Under the pieces are notes generated by a model. It saw nothing but the letters and a program-made list of their open reading frames with translations, made no database searches and had not been told where the DNA came from. A stretch of 5,711 bases of DNA from STD2-102 sp964414205 (lineage in GTDB: Bacteria > Bacillota > Clostridia > Christensenellales > CAG-917): NCBI GenBank assembly GCA_964414205.1, contig CAYPVP010000075.1, positions 1 to 5,711 on the forward strand, written 5' to 3'. Position 1 is the stretch's first letter. The number at the start of each line of letters is the position of its first letter. This document shows positions 1 to 5,692 of this stretch, piece by piece. A program made the position numbers and the translations under genes.

Positions 1-237
1 TTTTTTTTGCTATATTATTTGCAATTTTAACTTTTATCTGAATTTTGATTTAGTTTTCACATGGCTATTTGGGTGTAGTTTATTGTTAGAAATCAAAATG
101 AAGAAGATAACAATTTTGTTGAAAATTATAATTATACGAATTTTGTGAATAAATTTTTTGATTGAAATGTCATAAAATATTGTTGTTTGTGAGAAAAACT
201 GTTTTGTAAACATTGCTTTGGGAAGAATTATGTTTCT

Positions 238-266
238 TTTACAAATGCCAAAACTCAATATAAAAT
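238..266 (+). promoter_or_regulatory. weak candidate sigma-70 type promoter
   Basis: TTTACA (238-243) and TAAAAT (261-266) are separated by 17 bp, each one mismatch from consensus. Such pairs arise often by chance in DNA this AT-rich. The next gene start is over 300 nt away and a better promoter lies at 405-433, so this is listed only as a possible distal promoter. Confidence 0.15.
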
Positions 267-339
267 AGTTATTTTTGCGATTGCTTTTAGTTACACTTGC
301 AAATGCTTTTTTTGTTGGTTTGAGTTTTGTGAAACGCAA

Positions 340-356
340 TTTCAAATGCTTTGAAA
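340..356. repeat. perfect 7-bp palindrome, 3-nt spacer
   Basis: TTTCAAA and TTTGAAA (340-346 and 350-356) are perfect inverted repeats around TGC. The element lies about 50 bp upstream of the operon promoter's -35. As DNA it could be an operator half-site pair; as RNA it is a short, weak hairpin. The TTTCAAATG core recurs twice at 5477-5502, where it is also part of a palindrome. Confidence 0.4.
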
Positions 357-404
357 GTCTTTTTGAAAAGGCATCTTAAACAAATTTATGTATAATTTTT
401 GTTA

Positions 405-433
405 TTGACACAACTATTATTCAATGATAAAAT
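405..433 (+). promoter_or_regulatory. sigma-70/SigA-type promoter of the ABC transporter operon
   Basis: A perfect -35 TTGACA (405-410) is followed after exactly 17 bp by TAAAAT (428-433), one mismatch from the -10 consensus. An upstream TG one base before the -10 (425-426) makes it an extended -10. Transcription would start near 440. It points toward the ATPase gene and is the best promoter match in the window. Confidence 0.75.
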
Positions 434-439
434 AAATAA

Positions 440-579
440 GTGTTTTAAATGAAAAGTTTTGAATAAAAAGTTTTGTATGAAAAACTTATTTTGGTTTGAA
501 CTATTTGAGAAACATTTTGTTGAACACAAAAAAAGAATAGGAATTGTTTTTGCAATTCAAACATAGAAGGAAAGAATTT
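440..579 (+). promoter_or_regulatory. long 5' leader of the ABC operon with small hairpins
   Basis: About 140 nt separate the predicted transcription start from the ATG at 580. Three short perfect inverted repeats are visible: AAGTTTT/AAAACTT (468-474 and 481-487), TTTTGT/ACAAAA (515-520 and 526-531) and GAATTG/CAATTC (541-546 and 553-558). The last ends 6 nt before the ribosome binding site. All are AT-rich and weak, no known riboswitch class is recognisable, and no strong terminator precedes the gene. A regulatory role is possible but unproven. Confidence 0.35.
565..571 (+). promoter_or_regulatory. ribosome binding site that fixes the ATPase start
   Basis: AGAAGGA lies 8 nt before ATG at 580, the expected spacing. 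A TTG codon at 544 extends the frame upstream by 12 codons, but those residues are not part of the ABC fold, they overlap this site, and the TTG has no comparable site. The ATG at 580 is preferred. Confidence 0.85.
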
Positions 580-1458
580 ATGTTGAAAATAACTAATTTG
601 GTCAAAAAATATCCTCACAGCAATAGAGTGTCTGTAAACGATATAAGCATAGAATTGAAAGAAGGAGAAATTTTTGGATTTCTTGGACAAAATGGTGCTG
701 GAAAGTCAACAACAATCAAATGTTTGACAGGCATTTTGCCTTTTGAAAGTGGCAAAATTGAAATTTGTGGACATGACATCGCAAAAGAACCTATCAAAGC
801 AAAAATGAACATGGGCTACGTTCCAGACAACCACGCAGTTTATGAAAAATTGACTGGTTCTGAATATGTCAATTATGTTGCTGACTTATATCATGTTCCA
901 AAAGATGTAAGAAAAGAAAGATATGAAAAATATTTGAAGTTGTTCAAATTGGAACATGCAGCCGACCGTCAAATAAAATCTTATTCACACGGTATGAAAC
1001 AAAAAATTTGTATCATTGCTGCACTCATTCATGAACCTAAACTTTGGGTGCTTGATGAACCAATGATGGGACTTGACCCACAATCTACGGCAGAAATTAT
1101 TGCCCACATGAAAGAGCATTGTGCAAAAGGAAACACTGTTTTCTTTTCAAGCCACAACCTTGACTTGGTCAAAAAATTGTGCGATAGAGTTGCAATCATC
1201 AATGAAGGAAAAATCATTGATATGTTTGATTTGAAGAACAACCCTCAAAATCAAGAAAATTTGGAAGTCCGTTTCTTCAAAATCACTGGCACATATGAAC
1301 AAAGACTTTTTGAAGACTATGTTGCACAGGAAATGAGCGACTTGCGACCAAAAATGACAGGCGAAGAAGCAAGCGAACATGAAATTGCCAAAGAAAGCGA
1401 TTCTGCAAGTGTTTCTAACCTTGAAGAAAAAATTGATAATTTGAGAGGGCTGAAATGA
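580..1458 (+). CDS. ABC transporter ATP-binding protein (ABC-2 exporter type)
   Basis: This 292-residue cytoplasmic ATPase should bind and hydrolyse ATP to drive the membrane protein encoded next. Visible motifs, numbered from ATG 580: Walker A GQNGAGKST (36-44), a Q-loop region GYVPDN (79-84) with Asp83 where Gln is classical, signature YSHGMKQK (135-142), Walker B LWVLDEP (155-161) with catalytic Glu160, D-loop GLDP (164-167) and switch His192. All catalytic elements are intact. The ATPase core ends near residue 215. A further stretch follows, finishing in a charged Glu/Asp/Ser-rich tail (about 248-292) of unknown role. It resembles the BcrA/CcmA-like ATPases of Bacillota exporters. It is first in the operon, behind the 405-433 promoter, and its stop overlaps the permease start by 4 nt. 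Substrate is unknown: drug, peptide, lipid or other cargo are all possible. Confidence 0.95.
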   Translation: MLKITNLVKKYPHSNRVSVNDISIELKEGEIFGFLGQNGAGKSTTIKCLTGILPFESGKIEICGHDIAKEPIKAKMNMGYVPDNHAVYEKLTGSEYVNYVADLYHVPKDVRKERYEKYLKLFKLEHAADRQIKSYSHGMKQKICIIAALIHEPKLWVLDEPMMGLDPQSTAEIIAHMKEHCAKGNTVFFSSHNLDLVKKLCDRVAIINEGKIIDMFDLKNNPQNQENLEVRFFKITGTYEQRLFEDYVAQEMSDLRPKMTGEEASEHEIAKESDSASVSNLEEKIDNLRGLK

Positions 1459-3161
1459 ACAAACAAAACGTTTTAACTCTCATTAGTCTTCAAGATATGG
1501 CAGAAATGGGCAGTGCCAAAGCAGTTGGAAAACTCGGCAATTTGCGTCGTGCGATTTCTGTTGTTGGTGGTTTGGTCTTGTATGGACTTTACATTGCCAT
1601 TGTATATTTTTTGGAGAAATTGTTTTTTGAAAGAAACATTGGCTCTGAATTTTTGATTCTTGCAACCTTGGTTGGTGTTTTGATTGGAATCATTGCTTGC
1701 ACAGGACACAACATAAAAAGTTTGTATTCCAGTGGTGACAATGAATTGCTTTTGAGATTTCCTGTCAGTGGAATGGAAATTTTTATGGCAAAAACAATTC
1801 AAGTTTTCAAAAGAAATATATTGTTGATGATGGGAACTTTGTTGCCAATTTACATTGTCTTTGCTGCATCAAATCCTCTCGTTCTTTCTTCACCAGTTGG
1901 TGGACAAGTTGGATATTACATTTTGTCAGTTTTGGTGGCATTTATGGTGTCGCTTGTTCCATATGCCATTGCAAACATAATTGCAATTCCTGCAATGGAA
2001 ATTTCAAATTTTGTCAAAAACAAATTTTTCTTTTTGTTGCTTGTTGCCATTGCATTGCTTTGTGCAGGTTTTGTGGTGTACATGAAAATTTTGTCAGCAA
2101 TTTTGGTTTATCTTCAAAACAATCAAACCACTTTGCTTTCTCCACAAACTGTTGTAAAAATTCAAGCATTTGCCAGTTACTGCTATCCAATCAGATTTTT
2201 CGTTGATATATTGCTTGGAGCAGTCGGTTTGCAATCTGCAAAAACGGCAGGACTTGCATTTTTGTATCAATTTTTGATTATTGGAGCGTTGATTGGTCTT
2301 GGTCTTTTCATTTCAAAAAAGACTTATTATAGAACGGTTTTGGAAAGCATTGAATCAAGCAAGGCTACGCTTTTCAAAAAGAGAAACTATCGTGTTAGAC
2401 CTGTTTTTGAAACAATTTTGCGTCGTGAATGGTTCATGATTTTCAGAAGTTTCAACTACTCATTTCAATATCTGGCGATGGCAGTTGCAGCACCTATCAT
2501 GGTTTATTTTTGCGATTCACTGGCAATCAACTATGGTCGTTCAACCATTGGAACTTTGATTGTTCCTGGAATCACTTTGATGATTATTATTTTGTTTTCA
2601 ACTGTCATTGTTTCGTTTGCTTCAACAACAATTTCTCGTGAAGGTGATTGTTTTTATCAAACAAAAATAATTCCTGTTTCATACCAAACACAAGTTGGTG
2701 CAAAATTGTTGCTCTATTCGATTGTTGCAACTTTGTCAGCAATGGTTTCATGTTTTGCAGTTGGACTTGCTTTTGGACCTGTTGGAAGCAATGTCATCAA
2801 AAACGTGGACATTGTGGCAATTTTCTTCATTTCGGAATTGGTGATTTTGGGGCTTACATGCACATCAATAAAACTTGATGTGGTTTCTCCAAAGTTTAAT
2901 CTTGTTGGTGATGGAGAAATGGTGTCAGCAAACAAAAATGTTGCATTGGTTGTTTTTATTGGTGTTTTTGTCGCAATTATCTTTGGCATTTTGTCCACGA
3001 TTTTTGCAATCATACCAATGAAAATTGGAAACTGGACAGTCATTCAAAATTCAGGACAAATGTATGGATTTTTGGCATTTTGGGCAGCATTGTTGTTCAT
3101 CATTCCTGCTTCGATTTTGTTTCCAACATTGAGCAAAGACTACATCAAAATTTCTCCATGA
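1455..3161 (+). CDS. ABC-2-type exporter membrane protein, about 12 TM segments
   Basis: This 568-residue integral membrane protein is the likely permease partner of the preceding ATPase. Hydrophobic segments lie at roughly residues 32-53, 65-83, 121-138, 153-180, 190-221 (possibly one long segment plus a loop), 267-287, 334-352, 365-391, 415-442, 451-470, 495-522 and 536-557. A charged cytoplasmic linker (about 288-330) splits it into halves. Each half has a similar stretch before a TM pair: GDNELLLRFPVSGMEIFMAK (94-113) and a counterpart around GDCFYQTKIIPVSYQTQVGAK (397-417), which suggests two fused ABC-2 half-permeases. A C-half segment near 475-495, with Pro479-Lys-Phe-Asn, resembles a motif I recall from Bacillota proteins labelled putative ABC exporter. 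There is no signal peptide beyond the first TM. AGAGGG (1444-1449) is 5 nt before the ATG, inside the ATPase gene, and the ATGA overlap indicates translational coupling. Transported substrate is not deducible. Confidence 0.85.
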   Translation: MNKQNVLTLISLQDMAEMGSAKAVGKLGNLRRAISVVGGLVLYGLYIAIVYFLEKLFFERNIGSEFLILATLVGVLIGIIACTGHNIKSLYSSGDNELLLRFPVSGMEIFMAKTIQVFKRNILLMMGTLLPIYIVFAASNPLVLSSPVGGQVGYYILSVLVAFMVSLVPYAIANIIAIPAMEISNFVKNKFFFLLLVAIALLCAGFVVYMKILSAILVYLQNNQTTLLSPQTVVKIQAFASYCYPIRFFVDILLGAVGLQSAKTAGLAFLYQFLIIGALIGLGLFISKKTYYRTVLESIESSKATLFKKRNYRVRPVFETILRREWFMIFRSFNYSFQYLAMAVAAPIMVYFCDSLAINYGRSTIGTLIVPGITLMIIILFSTVIVSFASTTISREGDCFYQTKIIPVSYQTQVGAKLLLYSIVATLSAMVSCFAVGLAFGPVGSNVIKNVDIVAIFFISELVILGLTCTSIKLDVVSPKFNLVGDGEMVSANKNVALVVFIGVFVAIIFGILSTIFAIIPMKIGNWTVIQNSGQMYGFLAFWAALLFIIPASILFPTLSKDYIKISP

Positions 3162-3176
3162 TAAAAACCATGTTTG

Positions 3177-3192
3177 AATTTTGAACAAAATT
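3177..3192 (+). terminator. weak AT-only hairpin after the permease gene
   Basis: AATTTT and AAAATT (3177-3182, 3187-3192) flank GAAC and are followed by a short T run, 15 nt after the permease stop. The stem has no GC pair, so it is a poor intrinsic terminator. The palindrome at 3419-3443 is the better candidate for ending this operon. Confidence 0.2.
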
Positions 3193-3220
3193 TTAAAATT
3201 TAAGCAAGCACAAAAACACA

Positions 3221-3303
3221 AATTATAAAAGTATAATTCATAAATGTGTAATTCATAAAAGTATAAAAGTATAGATGTTTGATTATAAAATCATAAAAGT
3301 ATA
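3221..3303. repeat. 15-bp direct repeats with ATAAAAGTATA core
   Basis: Three 15-bp units stand head to tail at 3221-3235, 3236-3250 and 3251-3265; the third reads ATTCATAAAAGTATA and the middle one is diverged (ATAAATGTGTA core). Further exact ATAAAAGTATA cores occur at 3263-3273 (overlapping) and 3293-3303. That gives four exact cores and one variant within 83 bp between the permease and ygiQ. No protein is encoded here. The repeats may be slippage products, or binding sites for a regulator; nothing in the window decides between these. Confidence 0.7.
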
Positions 3304-3305
3304 GA

Positions 3306-3329
3306 AAAACAAGAAAACAAGAAAACAAG
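3306..3329. repeat. three perfect tandem 8-bp units
   Basis: AAAACAAG is repeated exactly three times (3306-3313, 3314-3321, 3322-3329), immediately after the 15-bp repeat block. The following A-rich DNA (to about 3360) looks like further decayed copies. Replication slippage is the simplest explanation. It makes this spot likely to vary in length between strains. Confidence 0.7.
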
Positions 3330-3418
3330 AACATAAAACTACAAGAATGCAAAATACAAAAACTTCAAAAAATTTTAAACATTGAAAATATAAACAAATT
3401 AGAAGAATTTGAAAAATT

Positions 3419-3443
3419 AAAAGAATCATATATTGATTCTTTT
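3419..3443 (+). terminator. perfect 10-bp inverted repeat: terminator or operator
   Basis: AAAAGAATCA (3419-3428) and TGATTCTTTT (3434-3443) pair perfectly around TATAT. In RNA this gives a hairpin preceded by A and followed by a U-rich run (to about 3446), the layout of a bidirectional intrinsic terminator, though the stem has only two GC pairs. It could end the exporter transcript about 260 nt after its stop. As DNA it abuts the position of the -35 element of the ygiQ promoter (about 3444-3449), so an operator role is an equally reasonable reading. Confidence 0.5.
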
Positions 3444-3463
3444 TCTATATTAACAAGATTTTG

Positions 3464-3472
3464 TGTTATACT
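3464..3472 (+). promoter_or_regulatory. extended -10 promoter of ygiQ
   Basis: TGTTATACT (3464-3472) contains TATACT, one mismatch from the -10 consensus, with the TG of an extended -10 one base upstream. The -35 position at normal spacing (3444-3449, TCTATA) matches poorly, as tolerated for extended -10 promoters. Transcription would start near 3479, giving a leader of only about 20 nt. The Shine-Dalgarno site is weak: just GAG at 3492-3494, 7 nt before the ATG. Confidence 0.55.
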
Positions 3473-3501
3473 AAAAAAAATAAAACTAAACGAGAAAAAA
3501 T

Positions 3502-5466
3502 ATGCCATTTTTGCCAACAACAAAACAAGAACTAAACGGAGAACAACCAGACATAATTTTGGTCAGTGTGGATGCCTATGTTGACCATCCATCATTTGGT
3601 CACGCAATCATTTCAAGATTGATTGAATCTTTGGGCTTTTCTGTTGCCGTTTTGCCACAACCTATGACAGATGATGAGTATTTGTCTTTGGGGGAACCTA
3701 AACTTGGTTTCTTTTTGTCTGGTGGCGTTGTGGACAGCATGGTCAACAACTATTCTGTGGCGAAAATCAAAAGAGAAAAAGATAGTTATTCAGAAGGGGG
3801 CAAAGTTGGAAGAATTCCCGACAGAGCCTTGACATTCCATTCTCAAAATTTGAAAAGAATTTTTCCTGAAACGCCATTGGTCATTGGTGGAATTGAGGCA
3901 AGTTTGAGAAGATTTGCTCACTATGACTATTGGGCTGACAAAGTTATGCCAACAATTTTGCAAGATTGTCCAGCAGATTTGTTGATTTATGGAATGGGTG
4001 AAAACCCTGTTGTTGAGATTTTGGAACTTGCCCAAAATGGCGTGCGATTGGACAAAATCAAAGATGTTCGAGGTACTGCATATTTGACAGATTGGAATTC
4101 ACTTTCAAAAAATGTTAGAGAAAAAATTGGAACGGGAAATTTCATCTCAATGCCGTCGTTTGAAGAAGTTTCAAATGACAAGAAAAAATATTGTGAAGCA
4201 TTCAATGTTCAATTTCAAAACAGTGATTTTGCCACATCAAAAATTTTGCTTCAAAGGCATGCAAAAAAATATTTGATTGTCAATCCTCCACAATTTCCTG
4301 TCAGCACTGACAGATTGGATGCAGTCTACACTTTGCCATATATGAGAGAATTTCATCCAAGATATAAAGAAGGCGTTCCTGCACTTACAGAAGTGAAATT
4401 TTCATTGACATCAACAAGAGGCTGTTTTGGGGCATGCAACTATTGTGCAATCACGATGCACCAAGGTCGATTGGTTTCAAAACGAAGCAAACAAAGTTTG
4501 GTTGAAGAAGCGCAATCGTTGACAAACAAAAAAGATTTCAAGGGCTACATTCACGATGTTGGAGGTCCAACTGCAAATTTCCGTGACCCTGCATGCAAAA
4601 AACAAGCCGAGTTTGGAAGTTGCAAAAACAAAACATGTATTGGGTTCAACCCATGCCAAAATTTGCAAGTTAGTCATGAAGAATATCTTGACATTTTGAG
4701 AGCAGTGAGAGAGTTGCCAAAAGTAAAAAAGGTGTTTATCAGAAGTGGAATTCGTTTTGACTATTTGATGCTAGACCCAAATTGCAAATCTGTTTTGAAA
4801 GAAATTGTTGAACATCACATCAGTGGACAATTGAAAGTTGCACCTGAACACTGTGTTGACAGAGTTTTGAAAGCGATGAACAAAACACCACATCAAGTGT
4901 TTGTCAACTTTTCAAAAATGTACAAAGCAATCAACAAAGAACTTGGAAAAGAGCAATATATTGTGCCATATCTCATCAGTTCGCACCCAGGCTCGACAAC
5001 AAGTGATGCTGTTGAATTGGCAGAATATTTGAAAAGCATTGGATATATGCCATTGCAAGTTCAAGATTTCTATCCAACACCATCGACAAAATCTACAACC
5101 ATGTTCTATACAGGTTTAGACCCTGACACTATGCAACCAATTTTTGTTCCAAAAACAAAAGAAGAAAAAAGAACACAACGTGCTTTGATGCAATATGCCC
5201 TACCAAAAAACTATCAAACAGTCAAAAAAGCATTGATTGAAACACATCGATTAGATTTGCTTGGCTATTTGATTCCAAAAAATTTCAGCGAAGAAGTTGG
5301 GGAAAAGAGCAAACAAAAAAATGCAAATTCAAGTGTGTCATTGCGAAGTGAAAAACGAAAATTTGTTGGGAATGAAGATTTCAAAAAAACCAATGAAAAG
5401 AAGTCAACAAAATCTTCAAAACCTGGCAAAAAAAGTTATGGTGGCAAAAACTATTTTGGAAAATAA
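3502..5466 (+). CDS. ygiQ: YgiQ family radical SAM protein (UPF0313)
   Basis: This 654-residue protein is full length for YgiQ, a widespread radical SAM family whose reaction and substrate are unknown. Family landmarks appear in order: FLPTTKQEL (3-11), DIILVSVDAYVDHPSFG (17-33), GGIEASLRRFAHYDYW (129-144), the radical SAM cluster motif CX3CX2C (Cys308, Cys312, Cys315) for the 4Fe-4S/SAM site, HDVGGPTAN (351-359), KVAPEH (445-450) and QVQDFYPTPSTKSTTM (519-534). Four more cysteines (365, 374, 379, 385) follow the radical SAM motif at positions also occupied by Cys in E. coli YgiQ as I recall it. The last 55 or so residues are Lys/Ser-rich, basic and probably disordered; similar tails occur in the family. 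No signal peptide or TM segment is seen, so it should be cytoplasmic. The ATG at 3502 matches the family N-terminus. It appears monocistronic, with its own promoter. Confidence 0.97.
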   Translation: MPFLPTTKQELNGEQPDIILVSVDAYVDHPSFGHAIISRLIESLGFSVAVLPQPMTDDEYLSLGEPKLGFFLSGGVVDSMVNNYSVAKIKREKDSYSEGGKVGRIPDRALTFHSQNLKRIFPETPLVIGGIEASLRRFAHYDYWADKVMPTILQDCPADLLIYGMGENPVVEILELAQNGVRLDKIKDVRGTAYLTDWNSLSKNVREKIGTGNFISMPSFEEVSNDKKKYCEAFNVQFQNSDFATSKILLQRHAKKYLIVNPPQFPVSTDRLDAVYTLPYMREFHPRYKEGVPALTEVKFSLTSTRGCFGACNYCAITMHQGRLVSKRSKQSLVEEAQSLTNKKDFKGYIHDVGGPTANFRDPACKKQAEFGSCKNKTCIGFNPCQNLQVSHEEYLDILRAVRELPKVKKVFIRSGIRFDYLMLDPNCKSVLKEIVEHHISGQLKVAPEHCVDRVLKAMNKTPHQVFVNFSKMYKAINKELGKEQYIVPYLISSHPGSTTSDAVELAEYLKSIGYMPLQVQDFYPTPSTKSTTMFYTGLDPDTMQPIFVPKTKEEKRTQRALMQYALPKNYQTVKKALIETHRLDLLGYLIPKNFSEEVGEKSKQKNANSSVSLRSEKRKFVGNEDFKKTNEKKSTKSSKPGKKSYGGKNYFGK

Positions 5467-5475
5467 TTTACCAAG

Positions 5476-5509
5476 GTTTCAAATGTTGAAATGTTTCAAA
5501 TGTTGAAAA
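5476..5509. repeat. 17-bp tandem duplication containing palindromes
   Basis: GTTTCAAATGTTGAAAT (5476-5492) is followed directly by a second copy with one change at the last base (5493-5509). Each copy contains TTTCAA-ATG-TTGAAA, a perfect 6-bp inverted repeat, so the block can form two small hairpins or one alternative structure. It begins 10 nt after the ygiQ stop. A weak transcription-ending role is possible, but there is no GC-rich stem or T tract. Confidence 0.65.
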
Positions 5510-5622
5510 TGCTTGAAAAATCTAACAAAATTGTGGCAAAATTTCGACAAATTGAAAAGTTTGATATTCAAGCACCGTCATAAAATCAAAAATTTAAGCA
5601 TTTGTTTAAACTCAAAAAAATT

Positions 5623-5692
5623 ATAAGAATAAACTCGGAAATAAAAATGAGAAAAAACGCTGAAAATTTATGAGAAAAAACTCGGAAATCAA
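5623..5692. repeat. three tandem imperfect 23-24-bp repeats
   Basis: Three units abut: 5623-5646 (24 bp), 5647-5669 (23 bp) and 5670-5692 (23 bp). Units one and three share AAACTCGGAAAT exactly (5631-5642, 5678-5689). Units two and three share ATGAGAAAAAAC exactly (5647-5658, 5670-5681). The spacing is close to two helical turns, which would suit a DNA-binding protein on one face, but slippage is equally possible. No gene is seen around them; what follows the window end is unknown. Confidence 0.65.

Larger units (their letters stand above)
1..404. other. AT-rich intergenic stretch with no supportable gene
   Basis: No reading frame here looks like a real protein. The longest is a minus-strand frame (345 down to 34, TTG start, 103 codons). 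It lacks a Shine-Dalgarno site, has no Glu and only one Asp, and is dominated by Lys, Ile, Phe and Asn, as expected of translated AT-rich noncoding DNA. On the + strand the stretch is richer in T and G than in A and C, opposite to the A-rich intergenic DNA after the two + strand transcription units. It may therefore belong to a leftward transcription unit outside the window; this is inference. Position 1-8 is a run of eight T. The only clean structure is the palindrome at 340-356. Confidence 0.6.

Noticed and set aside
98..148. Small + strand frame MKKITILLKIIIIRIL resembling a basic-hydrophobic peptide
   Set aside because: There is no ribosome binding site before it and it is far from, and upstream of, the operon promoter. 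Such peptides are frequent by chance in AT-rich DNA.
230..268. 12-codon frame after a GGGAAG site
   Set aside because: It is too short to judge and lies before the main promoter, so it cannot act as the leader peptide of the ABC transcript starting near 440.
34..345. Minus-strand 103-codon frame
   Set aside because: It has a TTG start without a Shine-Dalgarno site, no Glu and one Asp, biased low-complexity composition, many ATA codons and no recognisable family. It reads like translated AT-rich noncoding DNA.
544..579. Upstream TTG start adding 12 residues to the ATPase
   Set aside because: The ATG at 580 has a strong, well-spaced ribosome binding site that the extension would overlap, and ABC ATPases of this type begin close to that Met.
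445..690. Minus-strand 81-codon frame over the ABC leader and gene start
   Set aside because: It overlaps the promoter-proximal leader and the antisense of a certain gene, and is Phe/Lys/Ser-rich with no family resemblance.
580..3161. Alternative genetic code (TGA as Trp), considered because of the AT content
   Set aside because: Trp is encoded by TGG in all genes, and TGA ends both ABC genes at positions fitting the families.
3158..3184. 8-codon frame overlapping the permease stop as ATGA
   Set aside because: The overlap mimics translational coupling, but eight codons with no conserved feature cannot be supported as a gene.
3221..3329. CRISPR-like array
   Set aside because: Units are 8-15 bp and directly adjacent, without unique spacers, and no cas gene is present.
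5623..5692. Replication-origin iterons or DnaA boxes
   Set aside because: Only three imperfect units are present, no TTATCCACA-type box is seen, and no replication gene is nearby within the window.
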